Assembly (NCBI GenBank): GCA_021848545.1 | Contig: JAJZUL010000005.1 | Coordinates: 1 to 64,000 of the forward strand | DNA: 64,000 nt | Origin: Pseudomonadota bacterium | GTDB taxonomy: Bacteria; Pseudomonadota; Alphaproteobacteria; Rhodospirillales; Magnetospirillaceae | Direction: 5' to 3' | Shown: positions 45,434 through 54,623 of the stretch, one piece after another | Layout: each line of letters begins with the position of its first letter | Position numbering within the stretch: position 1 is the first letter of the stretch | Notes under the pieces: generated by a model | The model's input: only the letters and a program-made list of their open reading frames with translations | Told to the model about the DNA's origin: nothing | Database searches by the model: none | Made by a program: the position numbers and the translations under genes

Positions 45434-47686
45434 TCAGTGATGCAAAGTGCCTTGCCACCAATATGGTCGTCCCAGACTGCGGATAACGTCGTGCGTTCCC
45501 GGCGTATTGTCGAAGGCCAGGCTTTGGCCGCCATCGGTGAGAACGACGAACTGGTTCAGGGACCGTTTCGGCGGGGACGGCGGGGCGCTATCGGGAAGTC
45601 GGACCCGATCCGCCACATCGGGGGCCAGGGTCGGTTCCGTGGTCATCGCCCGATACTCCATATGGCCCAGCCCGGATTGTACGGCCTGAAAATTTTCGAT
45701 GACCTCTCTTCCCAAGGGGACGCCCGCTTGGTTCAGACCCAGAACCATTCGGCGCATGTGATCGAAACGAACGGTCTTGTCCATGAAAGGATCGACACTG
45801 TACCATAAAGACTGGGGGACACCGAATCTGTATTTCTTGAAGATATCATCTTTGTTGCCGTAAAAATAGATCCCATGTTTTTCTGGAAAATGCCAATACA
45901 CACTATTGTTAACCAATTCGCAGCAATTTATATTATTTATAATGTGGATAATATCCCGATGTTTCGCAATGAATGAAATTGAATTTGTTATATCATCGTC
46001 TGTTTCGCCTGGGGTCCCCGTAACGATGTTTGTGTCCGTACGAATTCCGGCGCGATGACAATCCGTGTAATTGCGAATCACCGTATCAAGAGTATAGCCC
46101 TTGTTTTGCCTGCGAATGGTGTTCTCGGTGAAGGCGTCGGCCCCGAAATTCAGGGCCTGTATGCCTGCTGCACGCATCAATTTAAAAAATTCATAATCGT
46201 ATTCTTTATTGACCCGAATCTGCCCTGAGAAAGACAACTTCAGTCCGCGCCTTACGATTTCCTCGCAGACCTCATGAATGACGGAAGGCTGGCCGCCGAA
46301 GTCGCTGTCACTGGCGCTGAAGGCGCCATTTCGACCGCTGGCGAGTACGGCCTGGAGCTCGTCCACATATTTCTCGGGACTGCGCGAGCGGAAGGAGAAA
46401 CGCTCGGCGCAGAACGAGCAGCGCGACCATACGCAGCCGCGGGTCAAGGGGATGGCTGTGGATTGCTGTCCATTCCATGATCGGTACAGGGCGTTGACGT
46501 CGGGGGTGGCGTCGTAATCGAGCCCGCCGACGATGTCGAGATTGTGGGGGGCCGGGCCGGGTATGAAAGGCTGTTCGGGCGCATCGAACTTCGACGCCAC
46601 GCCCGGCATGTTGGTGGGGCGCTCTCCGCGCGCCAGCGCTTCCACCAGCGGACCCACGACCAAATCGGCTTCACCGACAACCATGTAATCATAGTCCGGG
46701 AAGGCGGCGGCCCCCGTTTCGCGGGTATAGCAACTGTGGCCGCCGATCAGGATCAGCGTATCGGGCCGATCGAGCTTGACCCGCCGGGCGACATGACGGG
46801 TAATCCACTCATTGCGCTGGTGGATCGACATGGCCAGGACTTTGGGCTTCGCGATCAGGATCTGCCGGACGATTTCATCAATATCTTCCGCGAAAAAATC
46901 CAGCAGGAATGGCCACAGGCGAGGATCGACCCAGGCTCGTTCATTGTACCCCCACGCATCGGCCGTCAGTGGGGCGCCGTTGCGCAGGGTCGGGTCGTGT
47001 CCCAGGTCGAACAGCCGGTGAATCTGGAAGCGGTGATAAAGGATGATGCCGGCATCGAAGGTCTGGAACCGCGCCGTGGATCGCTTCAGGGCTTTGTGGA
47101 CATAGGCGACGCTGACGGGAATCTGAAGGCCGGCGGCGCTGGGGAGGTCCAGCAGCAGCACGTCGAGATCGGGGTCGAAGCGAATGTCGGGATAGGGAAA
47201 GGGGTATATGGTGGCTTCTTCGGGGATCCATGCCTGCTCCGGCACCATATCCGGAAGCGTGCGGGCGATGTCCGGCGAGATGATGGCGGCGCCCGGCGGG
47301 ATGTTGCGTTCCAGCCGCCAGCGGGATGCGGTGGCGGCTTCACACACGAACACCACGCTTTCCGCCGGCAGGGCGGAAAAATCGGTGGCGCAGGGTATGT
47401 CCCGGTAGGTGCTTTCGGTCCAGTCCTCGTCAACGATCATGGTGACATGGGGGATCAGGAACGGAGCGTGATCAAGGATAAAATCAAGGAACCTGCCCAT
47501 ATGATAAAGTGTAACTGGGCGTCCTGACCGGGCCAATTCTTGGCAAATTCTATTTATCAGGGCAATTTCGCTGTCTTCACCGGTCAGTGGGAAGCATTTG
47601 TAGGGGCTAAATTTAAGTTTGTCCGCCGAATAACGGGTCTTCTCACCGGTGTCTGCATGGACGATAGTGACTTCTGCTCGCTGCAT
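45434..47686 (-). CDS. B12-binding-type radical SAM enzyme with CX4CX2C cluster motif
   Basis: A 750-residue protein. About 1-170 is an extra N-terminal domain, 175-380 a cobalamin-binding-like domain (LDVLLLDLPSAAGLQIPVSV, LILIGGHSCYTRE, VVGEADLVVGPLVEAL), then the radical SAM barrel. The cluster ligands are C418, C423 and C426 (RGCVWSRCSFC), four residues between the first two instead of the usual three. GTPGETDDDITNSISFI is a later strand. The segment about 45790-46260 is AT-rich. It heads an operon with the TIR-like gene and a second radical SAM gene. Confidence 0.8.
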   Translation of the reverse strand: MQRAEVTIVHADTGEKTRYSADKLKFSPYKCFPLTGEDSEIALINRICQELARSGRPVTLYHMGRFLDFILDHAPFLIPHVTMIVDEDWTESTYRDIPCATDFSALPAESVVFVCEAATASRWRLERNIPPGAAIISPDIARTLPDMVPEQAWIPEEATIYPFPYPDIRFDPDLDVLLLDLPSAAGLQIPVSVAYVHKALKRSTARFQTFDAGIILYHRFQIHRLFDLGHDPTLRNGAPLTADAWGYNERAWVDPRLWPFLLDFFAEDIDEIVRQILIAKPKVLAMSIHQRNEWITRHVARRVKLDRPDTLILIGGHSCYTRETGAAAFPDYDYMVVGEADLVVGPLVEALARGERPTNMPGVASKFDAPEQPFIPGPAPHNLDIVGGLDYDATPDVNALYRSWNGQQSTAIPLTRGCVWSRCSFCAERFSFRSRSPEKYVDELQAVLASGRNGAFSASDSDFGGQPSVIHEVCEEIVRRGLKLSFSGQIRVNKEYDYEFFKLMRAAGIQALNFGADAFTENTIRRQNKGYTLDTVIRNYTDCHRAGIRTDTNIVTGTPGETDDDITNSISFIAKHRDIIHIINNINCCELVNNSVYWHFPEKHGIYFYGNKDDIFKKYRFGVPQSLWYSVDPFMDKTVRFDHMRRMVLGLNQAGVPLGREVIENFQAVQSGLGHMEYRAMTTEPTLAPDVADRVRLPDSAPPSPPKRSLNQFVVLTDGGQSLAFDNTPGTHDVIRSLGRPYWWQGTLHH

Positions 47687-47725
47687 TGCATTCTCATCCT
47701 TTAAAAATGCCTGCCGCCGGAAGGC

Positions 47726-48202
47726 CTATTCGCCGTACACCCACTGATATTCGGCGATCCAGTCGCGCGAAATCACTTTCTGGGCGCGTTTCAGGGAGAT
47801 TTCACCGAAACAGACCATTTTATGCAAACGCTTTTCCAGCCGGTCCTTGCGCCGCGCGTTCCAATGGCCGCCCGTGGGCTGGGGCCAGATATTGGCGGCG
47901 ACGTTCGATCCGCCCAGGGCGACGGGAATCAAATGGTCCAGCGTGCAGGCCTTGCCCGAGGCGCAGGCATCCTTGGGCAGGCCGTAGGCCGCATAGACCT
48001 TGGCGCGCACGGCGGCCGGAATCGGGGGCGGCGAGCGGTCGTAGCCGGGCTTGCACACCGTAAGAGAGGTCACGCCGGCGGTGGTCGCGCCCGGCGTCAC
48101 CAACGGATCGGGGAGACGCGCCGCCAAGGCGCGGCCGCCAAAGGAGAAGGTCGCAACAAAGGAGAGGGCCAGCCAGCCGGCGAATAAACCTGATTTCCGC
48201 AT
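47726..48202 (-). CDS. exported HNH-like nuclease-domain protein
   Basis: A 158-residue protein from the ATG at 48202 with AAAGGGAAA upstream. The start MRKSGLFAGWLALSFVATFS ending GRALAA is a signal peptide. CTLDHLIPVALGGSNVAANI and WPQP follow the HNH pattern of D-H-x-I-P and the late N-I-W, as in small secreted HNH proteins. Two Cys around the motif may form a disulfide in the periplasm. A short stem with T5 follows the stop at about 47704-47725. Confidence 0.7.
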   Translation of the reverse strand: MRKSGLFAGWLALSFVATFSFGGRALAARLPDPLVTPGATTAGVTSLTVCKPGYDRSPPPIPAAVRAKVYAAYGLPKDACASGKACTLDHLIPVALGGSNVAANIWPQPTGGHWNARRKDRLEKRLHKMVCFGEISLKRAQKVISRDWIAEYQWVYGE

Positions 48203-48324
48203 AGTTTCCCTTTCACGATACCCCGTCCGCGCTCCGGCCCGACTGTATCCGAAACGGAAAGGGGCGGCCATGCCCGCCGTCTCTTAAAATCAAAATGGAA
48301 AGGCCCGTCCAAATCGCCGGGCGA

Positions 48325-48402
48325 AAACGCAAACGCCCGGAACCGAAACGGTCCCGGGCGTCGCGACCAGCATCCCTTGGGGGGGGAGGGGCGGGATGCT
48401 GG
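48325..48402 (-). terminator. terminator of the DUF2076 gene, with a second hairpin before it
   Basis: On the minus strand CGCCCGG(G)ACCG and CGGTTCCGGGCG form a stem with a TTT loop followed by TTTGCGTTTTC (48325-48360). CCAGCATCCC and GGGATGCTGG at 48367-48402 form another 10-bp hairpin. The rest of the gap 48203-48593 shows no gene. Confidence 0.65.
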
Positions 48403-48593
48403 CCAATGTCGTCGCGGTCCGAAGGCGGTTGCGATCACGCATGGCCGCGCTTCAGGACAAGCGAACCCGGGACGGCGCGAGCGCGCCATCGATACCGGCA
48501 TTGCGTCTAAAATATTACGCAGCGCTTATATAAGGGGATTGTGATGGGAGGGCAAGAAGCTTTCCAAACGATAAAAGCGATTTCGCCGCCGGA

Positions 48594-49352
48594 TCAGGTC
48601 CAGGAACTGCCGCTGCCGGAATCCCCGCCGCCGGAACCACCGCCCGAACCGGCATCAGTGCCGGAATCATTGCCGCCGAAACCGCCGCCGGACCCGGCAT
48701 CATAGCCGCCGGAATTGTCCTGCTGGCCGGGATCATTGGCGCCGCTGCCGTCATCGCCGTAGTAGTTGTTGACGACCGTTTCCGGCTGGCCGCCCATTCC
48801 GCCGCCGAAACCGCCCATTCCGCCGCCGAATCCGCCGCGATGGCCGCCGAACAGGCTGGAAATGCTTTCAGCCACCAGCATGCCGCCGGCCACGCCGGCC
48901 GCGGTGGTCGCCGCGCTCCGCAGGAAACCGCCGGCGCCCGCCCCCCACGGGGAAGGGTGGGGTTGGGGCGCGGCCTGAGGCTGGGCGCCGTAGGAGGGTT
49001 GCTGCGGCGGCGCCTGTCCATAGGCCGGCCCGGCCGGAACCGAGGGAATGGCGCTGGGACCGCGGGGCGCGGGGCCGCCGGTCCAGGCGGCCGCTCCGCC
49101 GCCGAGAAAACCCCCGGCCGGCGCCGGCGCGCCCTGGGACAGGCGATGTTCCAGATCGGCGATGTGGGCGTGGGCCTGCTGGAGCGCCATTTCCTGGACC
49201 GCCACCGCCTGGACCAGGCCATAGCTGGCGTCGGGCAGATTGACCAGGTGCTGATTGATCAAGGCGACCGCTTCCGGGTCTTTGGGGGCGCCGGCCAACT
49301 GGGCCAGGCGGGAAAAGACGCTTTCGATCAGCGCGCGTTCCTGGGGATTCAT
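48594..49352 (-). CDS. DUF2076 domain protein
   Basis: A 252-residue protein. MNPQERALIESVFSRLAQLA, DPEAVALINQHLVNLPDASY and LVQAVAVQEMALQQAHAHIA are the typical DUF2076 start. The middle is Pro/Gln/Ala-rich, the segment FLRSAATTAAGVAGGMLVAE may insert in a membrane, and the tail is a Gly/Ser/Asp-rich low-complexity stretch. A periplasmic or membrane-associated role is assumed for the family, but the function is unknown. The whole gene appears intact with its own terminator. Confidence 0.8.
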   Translation of the reverse strand: MNPQERALIESVFSRLAQLAGAPKDPEAVALINQHLVNLPDASYGLVQAVAVQEMALQQAHAHIADLEHRLSQGAPAPAGGFLGGGAAAWTGGPAPRGPSAIPSVPAGPAYGQAPPQQPSYGAQPQAAPQPHPSPWGAGAGGFLRSAATTAAGVAGGMLVAESISSLFGGHRGGFGGGMGGFGGGMGGQPETVVNNYYGDDGSGANDPGQQDNSGGYDAGSGGGFGGNDSGTDAGSGGGSGGGDSGSGSSWT

Positions 49353-49442
49353 GTCTCACCTGCTGCGACTGCGGGGTGAAGGGGTGTTCCGCCCGTCGGT
49401 CCAAATAAGGTAGGGGCGAAAGATGGAAAAGCTAGGGCAGGT

Positions 49443-49982
49443 TTACACCGCCCCGTCGACCCGCCGCAACAGGCGCCGCAACCCCCGGTCGGTGACCCCC
49501 AGGGCTTCGAGCTGGGCGAGGGTGGAAGCCAGATAATCGCGGGCGGCGCCGTTGGCGCCCCGTCCCTGACGGATCAACCTCACGGCGCCCTCGGCCGGCC
49601 CCCGCCAATATTGGGGGTGGTCGCGAATGACGACGAAGGCGTAGGCCGGCACCACCCGGCCGCCCTCCAGGCGGACCGGCAGGAACCGCGGATCATAGAT
49701 TCCGGTGCGCAATTCCCGCGCGTGGAGGGCGGCGCGGACCCCGGCCCAATCGGCGGCGGCGACGCGAAACACCCGCCCGACGCAACTGCCGCCCCGGTCC
49801 AGGCCCAGCACCAGGCCCGGCCGCTCCGGCGAGCCCCGGTAATGGGTCGAAAGCACGCACAGGGCGCGATGCCAGCCATACAGGCGCGCCGGCCCGCTTC
49901 CCTGATGGGCGAAGTCCGGCCGCCACATCAGCGAACCATAGGCGAACACCCAAACCGCGTCCGGCCCTTGCGCGGACGCCAT
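49443..49982 (-). CDS. chaC: ChaC-like gamma-glutamylcyclotransferase
   Basis: A 179-residue enzyme expected to split glutathione into 5-oxoproline and Cys-Gly. VFAYGSLMWRPDF is the substrate-binding YGSL loop, GWHRALCVLSTHYRG and GLVLGLDRGGSCVGRVFRV are family motifs, and the catalytic Glu lies in the ARELRTGIYDPRF-like region. The ATG at 49982 is used because the homology starts there; a longer frame overlaps the divergent gene. It faces the DUF2125 gene across 79 bp. Confidence 0.85.
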   Translation of the reverse strand: MASAQGPDAVWVFAYGSLMWRPDFAHQGSGPARLYGWHRALCVLSTHYRGSPERPGLVLGLDRGGSCVGRVFRVAAADWAGVRAALHARELRTGIYDPRFLPVRLEGGRVVPAYAFVVIRDHPQYWRGPAEGAVRLIRQGRGANGAARDYLASTLAQLEALGVTDRGLRRLLRRVDGAV

Positions 49983-50061
49983 GGCGGGGTTACACGAAGA
50001 AGACGTCGATGAGCGCTTGGCCGTTTCCGAATCGGCGCTGTCCGTGGAGTTGCGATCCGGC

Positions 50062-51138
50062 ATGTCGTCCCGTCTCACCTTCCGCTCCCGCTCCTCGCCA
50101 TCGTTCCGGCGTCCCGCCGTCATCGTCCTGGTCCTGGCGCTGGTGGCCGCCGGCGGGTACGGAACCTATTGGTTCCATGCGGCGGGGGTTTTGCGCAAGG
50201 GTTTGAATAGCTGGATCGCCGCCCGCCGCGCGGCCGGCTGGCGCATCGCCTATGGCGATCTCGCCATCGGCGGCTTTCCCTGGCGCCTTTCGGTGCGGGT
50301 GACGGGATTGGCGGTGACCACGCCGCGCGGTCTGGGCTGGCGCTCCGACACGGTGACCGCCGCGGCCTGGCCCTGGAATTTCCGTCATATCCGCCTGTCC
50401 TCGCCGGGCCGCCACATGCTCGATCTGGGCGGCTGGACCATCCCCCTCGACAGCGGGCGCCTGCGCGCCGATCTGGTTCTGGGACCAACGGGCGGGTTCC
50501 AACGTCTCGCCGTTTCGGCCCGGAGCGTCGCCGTGCACGGTTTCGGGGCCAAGCCGGTGACCGCCGATTCCCTGTCCCTGTCGTTGGCCGCGCCCACCGC
50601 TCCGGCCGCCGTCACCGCCGGCCCCGATCTGCCGCCCAGCCTGTCCTTCGCCGCCACTTTCGCCGAATTGCGCCTGCCGGCCGTCGCCGACGCCACCCTG
50701 TCGCATGCCGACATCAGCGGCCGGGTGCTGGGGGCGGTGCCGCCGGGGCCGTTCCTGCCGGCGGTGGCCCGGTGGAGCGCCGCCGGCGGCACCATCGATA
50801 TCGGCCATCTGGCCATGGATTGGGCGCCGGTGGCGATCGAGGCCAGCGGCACCCTGGCCCTGGACACCGCCTTGCAGCCGATCGTCGCCCTGTCGGCCCG
50901 GGTCGGCGGCTACGACCATCTGATCGACCGTCTACGCCGGGCCGGCACCATCGACGACGGCGCCGCCAACGCGGCCAAGACCATGCTGGGGGTGATGGCC
51001 AAATCCCAATCGCCCGCTCCCGATTCCCCGAACCGCGCGGTGGTGCCGGTTCCGGTGACGTTGGAGAACGGCGCCCTATGGCTGGGACCGGCGCGGGTCG
51101 CCACGGTGCCGGCCTGGCATTGGCCGGCCCATCCGTAA
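50062..51138 (+). CDS. DUF2125 domain protein, membrane-anchored
   Basis: A 358-residue protein from the ATG at 50062. PAVIVLVLALVAAGGYGTYW (about 18-37) is a single N-terminal membrane anchor, and GWRIAYGDLAIGGFPWRLSV is the DUF2125 start, typical of alphaproteobacteria. The periplasmic part is beta-rich (ATLSHADISGRVLGAVPPGP). It resembles AsmA-like envelope proteins in layout. Its last 63 bp overlap the convergent hydrolase gene. Function unknown. Confidence 0.8.
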   Translation: MSSRLTFRSRSSPSFRRPAVIVLVLALVAAGGYGTYWFHAAGVLRKGLNSWIAARRAAGWRIAYGDLAIGGFPWRLSVRVTGLAVTTPRGLGWRSDTVTAAAWPWNFRHIRLSSPGRHMLDLGGWTIPLDSGRLRADLVLGPTGGFQRLAVSARSVAVHGFGAKPVTADSLSLSLAAPTAPAAVTAGPDLPPSLSFAATFAELRLPAVADATLSHADISGRVLGAVPPGPFLPAVARWSAAGGTIDIGHLAMDWAPVAIEASGTLALDTALQPIVALSARVGGYDHLIDRLRRAGTIDDGAANAAKTMLGVMAKSQSPAPDSPNRAVVPVPVTLENGALWLGPARVATVPAWHWPAHP

Positions 51139-52146
51139 ATCCATTCTGGCGAGGCGGGCGTTGGCGATGGCTTCGGCCCCCGACGGCAGCGGGCGCGACG
51201 GGTGATCGATCCACGACGCGATGTCATGCATCACCGTGCCCGCCTCCAGATCCCGAAGCAGCATGTGATAGCCCAGGGGATACAGGCCGATCACCTGGCC
51301 GTGGCCGAGATCGGGGAGGTGGCGGACCATGCGCCAGAACGCCTTCGCCGGCACGACGCGGTCGCGTTCGCCATACAGGATCAGGGCCGGAACCCGTAGA
51401 TCGGGCGCGGCGGCGGCGGCCCTGCTCATCAGATCGACCAGACCGTTGATGGCGTCGACCCGGGTCCGTTTGATGATCAGCGGGTCGTGGGACAGGCGCC
51501 GCAGCATGGCGATGTTGTCCGACGGCCAGATGCCCAGCCCGCTTCCGCTGAACCGCAGACCGGGCGTGACGGTATCGGCGATCCACAGCAGGGCGCGTTC
51601 GGGAAAGGTCAGCTCGCCGCGGTCCCACACCGCCGGCGCCGCCAGGATCAGACCGGCAAGATGGGGGGGCGGCATCGTCTCCGCCGCCAGCATCGCCACC
51701 GCGCCGCCCATGCTTTCGCCCAGCAGATAAAGCGGCGTGTGCGGATAGCGGGCGGCCAGGACCAGGGCCGCCGCGTCGGCGTCGGCGACCAGGGTCCGGG
51801 TGCCCGCCCAATAGCCGTGATCGGGGGCGCGGCCGAAGCCGCGCTGGTCGTAGGCGTAAACGGCGAAACCGTCATCGGCGAAGGTGCGGCCGGGATCGTC
51901 GAAGGCTTCCGAATAATCGTTCATGCCGTGCAGCGCCAGAATCACCGCCCGCGGCTTTCCCGAGGGCAGCCATTCCCGCATCGGCAGACGGGCGCCGTCG
52001 GCGGCGATGAAGGCGTCGGGATGGGCTTCGGGACCGGCGAAATGGGGTTTGTCGATGGCGGGGCCGGCGGGACGGATCTGGGCGCAGGCCGACAGCAGCA
52101 AAGCCAGGGCCGCCAGGATCGGGCCGTATCGCGAGGGGCGGAGCAT
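51076..52146 (-). CDS. alpha/beta-hydrolase lipoprotein (lysophospholipase-like)
   Basis: A 356-residue protein. The start ends in lipobox LLSAC, so it should be lipid-anchored. ILALHGMNDYSEAFDDPGR is the oxyanion region, LLGESMGGAVAMLAAE carries the nucleophile Ser in G-x-S-x-G, LILYGERDRVVPAKAF the Asp, and YHMLLRDLEA the His of a monoglyceride-lipase or lysophospholipase-type hydrolase. The 3' end overlaps the DUF2125 gene in convergent orientation. The natural lipid is unknown. Confidence 0.85.
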   Translation of the reverse strand: MLRPSRYGPILAALALLLSACAQIRPAGPAIDKPHFAGPEAHPDAFIAADGARLPMREWLPSGKPRAVILALHGMNDYSEAFDDPGRTFADDGFAVYAYDQRGFGRAPDHGYWAGTRTLVADADAAALVLAARYPHTPLYLLGESMGGAVAMLAAETMPPPHLAGLILAAPAVWDRGELTFPERALLWIADTVTPGLRFSGSGLGIWPSDNIAMLRRLSHDPLIIKRTRVDAINGLVDLMSRAAAAAPDLRVPALILYGERDRVVPAKAFWRMVRHLPDLGHGQVIGLYPLGYHMLLRDLEAGTVMHDIASWIDHPSRPLPSGAEAIANARLARMDLRMGRPMPGRHRGDPRRSQP

Positions 52147-52278
52147 GGGGCAAGCCTAGCCTGAATCCGTGACGTTGCGTGATAGCCCTTCCGTCGAGGC
52201 CGGGGCAAGCCGGGTTGACCCCCCGGGACAGCGGTGTATAGTCGCCGTCGTTGTAATCAACGGACGGAACGGCATGGC

Positions 52279-53586
52279 ATGAACGCGGGCGGATTCGTTT
52301 CGGTGGCGGTCGCCACCATCCTGCTTGCCGGCTGCGCCGTCTATCATACGGCCCCCCTGCCGAAGAGTCCCGATCTGGCTCCGGCTCTGCCGCGACAAAC
52401 CCTGACCATGGCCCGGGCGACCCGATTCGCCCTGGCCCACAATCCCGATCTGGCGGTGGCCCGGCGTGCCGCCGCGCTTGCCGCCGCCCGGGCCGGATTG
52501 GCCGGCGATCTGCCCGATCCCACATTGTCGGCGGGCTTCGATCATCCCACCACCACGGATGTCGGTTACGTCAACGCCTACACCTTCGGTCTGGCCCAGG
52601 AACTGACCGCCCTGGCGACCCATCCGGCGGCGGCGGACCAGGCGCGGGCCGAGCGCGACCGCGCCGCCCTGGGGCTGGTCTGGAGCCAATGGCGCCTGGC
52701 GGCGGCGACCGCCGGCCTGTATGCGCGGGTCTGGTACGGGCAGCGGCAGACCGCCGCCCTGGGACGGACGGCGACCCTATTGGCGGCCCAGGCCCGCCAT
52801 AGCGGCGCCGCCCTGGCCCGGCGCGACGTCACTTTGGCCCGCGTCGGGGCCGATCTGGTCGCCGCCCAGGATGCCGGCGATCGTCATGCGGGCGCGCTGC
52901 GCGCCCTGGCCGCCGACCGCGCCGCCCTGCGGGCGCTGCTGGGGGTGGCGCCGACGGCGCGGCTGCGTCTGGCCGATCCCGGCCTGCCGCCGCTTCTGCC
53001 GCGCGCCGTTCTGGTCGGCGCCCTGTCCCGGTTGCGCCGGGTCCGTCCCGATCTGCTGGCGCTTCAGGCCGGCTATCGGGCCAGGAATGCCGGTCTGCGC
53101 GCCGCCATCCTCGAACAATTCCCCGGCCTCGCCCTGGGCCTGAACCGGGCCGGCGACACCAGCGGCGTGCAGAGCGAGGGCCTGACCCTGGGGGTGACCC
53201 TGCCTCTGTTCGGCCGGGCGCAGGATCGGGTACGGGTGGCCCGCGCCGATCGCGCCCATCTGCGCGCCGTCTATCAGGCCCGCCTGGATCAGGCGACCAG
53301 CGAGTCCTGGCGTCTGTGGCGGGCCTCCGTCCGAATCGCAAAGCGCGTCGCCGGGCTGGAGGCGACCCTGCCGCGCCTGCGGCGCATGGCCCGCGCCGGT
53401 ACGGCGGCCTATCGTTCCGGCGAATTGGCGCCGGCTCTGTATGTGGAATTGGCCGGGGATCTGGCCACGCGCCAAGAGGAGATCGCCCATTTGAAGACGG
53501 AGGCCTGGGCCGACGCCATCGCCCTGCGGCTGGTGCTGGCGGTGAAACCCCTGATACCCGCCACCATCGCCAAGGGGCGGGGATGA
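52279..53586 (+). CDS. outer-membrane efflux protein, TolC family
   Basis: A 435-residue protein from the ATG at 52279. The start ends in lipobox LLAGC, as in OprM-type channels. LTMARATRFALAHNPDLAVA is the usual first OEP helix, and the protein continues as long Ala/Arg-rich helices with the OEP repeat (GVTLPLFGRAQDRVRVARAD). It is the first gene of a three-gene efflux operon, overlapping the adaptor gene by ATGA. The exported substrate is not evident; metal (Cus/Czc-like) or drug efflux are possible. Confidence 0.85.
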   Translation: MNAGGFVSVAVATILLAGCAVYHTAPLPKSPDLAPALPRQTLTMARATRFALAHNPDLAVARRAAALAAARAGLAGDLPDPTLSAGFDHPTTTDVGYVNAYTFGLAQELTALATHPAAADQARAERDRAALGLVWSQWRLAAATAGLYARVWYGQRQTAALGRTATLLAAQARHSGAALARRDVTLARVGADLVAAQDAGDRHAGALRALAADRAALRALLGVAPTARLRLADPGLPPLLPRAVLVGALSRLRRVRPDLLALQAGYRARNAGLRAAILEQFPGLALGLNRAGDTSGVQSEGLTLGVTLPLFGRAQDRVRVARADRAHLRAVYQARLDQATSESWRLWRASVRIAKRVAGLEATLPRLRRMARAGTAAYRSGELAPALYVELAGDLATRQEEIAHLKTEAWADAIALRLVLAVKPLIPATIAKGRG

Positions 53587-54623
53587 TCCGGCCGCGCATC
53601 GGGATTGTGGCGGTTCTGGCCGGTTTCGCGCTGGCGGTTTCGGCCGGACCGGCGATGGCCGCGCCGCCCAGCGTGCTGGTGACGGAAACCGCGTTGACCG
53701 CCGGCAGCCTGCCCATGACGGTCACCGCTTTCGGGCGGGTGCGGGCTCCGTCGGTGCGGGTCCGCACCCTGACCGCGCCGGTGGCGGCGATGGTGGGGAT
53801 GGTGGCGGTGCGGCCCGGCCAGCGGGTGGCGGCGGGGGCGCCCTTGCTGCGCCTGACCCCCGATCCCCAATCTTCGGCCGCCTTCACCCAGGCGCAAGCG
53901 GCGGTGACCGCCGCCGATGCCCTGGTGCGCCATACCGAACGGCTGGCGGTGCGCTTCCTCGCCACCCACCAGCAGGTGGTCGAGGCCGAACGCCGGCAAG
54001 CCGACGCCAGGGCCGCGTTGCATGCCCTGGTCCGGCAGGGCGCGGGCGGACCGCGTCCGGTGCGCGCGCCGGTCGCCGGCATCGTCACCGCCCTGGCGGT
54101 GGAACCCGGCGCCCATGTGACCGCCGGCTCGCGCCTGTTGACCCTGGCGCCCGGCGCCGGGCTGGTGCTGGGCGTCGGTCTGGTGCCGCATATGGCGCGG
54201 GCGGTGAAGCGGGGCGATTTCGTGCGGATCCGGCCGACCGGCGGCGGCGGGTCCGTTTCGGGGCGCGTGGTCTTTCGCGGCGCCCTGGTCGATGGCGACG
54301 GTCTGGTGCCGGTGGATATCGCCGTGCCGGCCGGCGCGCTGCTGCCCGGCCAGGCGGCGAAGGCCGCCATCGTCACCGGCATGGCGCGGGGCTATGTGGT
54401 GCCCCATGCGGCGCTGCTGATCGGCGATGACGGCCACCCTTACGTGGTCCAGGCGGTGGCGGGAATCGCCAAACGGGTGATGGTGTCGGTCCTGGCCTCC
54501 CGGGACGGGCGCGACGTTATCGCCGGCGACCTCGACCCGGCGGCGCCTTTGGTCCTGTCGGGGAATCATCAATTGGGTGACGGCATGCGGGTGCGGCTGG
54601 CGCCGGCCTCCGGCGGGCGCTGA
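53583..54623 (+). CDS. RND efflux periplasmic adaptor (membrane fusion protein)
   Basis: A 346-residue protein with signal peptide (AGFALAVSAGPAMAAPP). AAMVGMVAVRPGQRVAAGAP is the first half of the lipoyl domain, a short alpha-hairpin follows (about 100-150), and VRAPVAGIVTALAVEPGAHV the second half; then beta-barrel and membrane-proximal parts. It joins the RND pump to the TolC-like channel. Both neighbours overlap it by 4 and 1-3 bases, so the three are made together. Confidence 0.85.
   Translation: MIRPRIGIVAVLAGFALAVSAGPAMAAPPSVLVTETALTAGSLPMTVTAFGRVRAPSVRVRTLTAPVAAMVGMVAVRPGQRVAAGAPLLRLTPDPQSSAAFTQAQAAVTAADALVRHTERLAVRFLATHQQVVEAERRQADARAALHALVRQGAGGPRPVRAPVAGIVTALAVEPGAHVTAGSRLLTLAPGAGLVLGVGLVPHMARAVKRGDFVRIRPTGGGGSVSGRVVFRGALVDGDGLVPVDIAVPAGALLPGQAAKAAIVTGMARGYVVPHAALLIGDDGHPYVVQAVAGIAKRVMVSVLASRDGRDVIAGDLDPAAPLVLSGNHQLGDGMRVRLAPASGGR

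Noticed and set aside
51076-51138. The 63-bp overlap of the hydrolase and DUF2125 genes as a sign of misannotation
   Set aside because: Both reading frames remain plausible to their ends and convergent 3' overlaps are common in GC-rich genomes.
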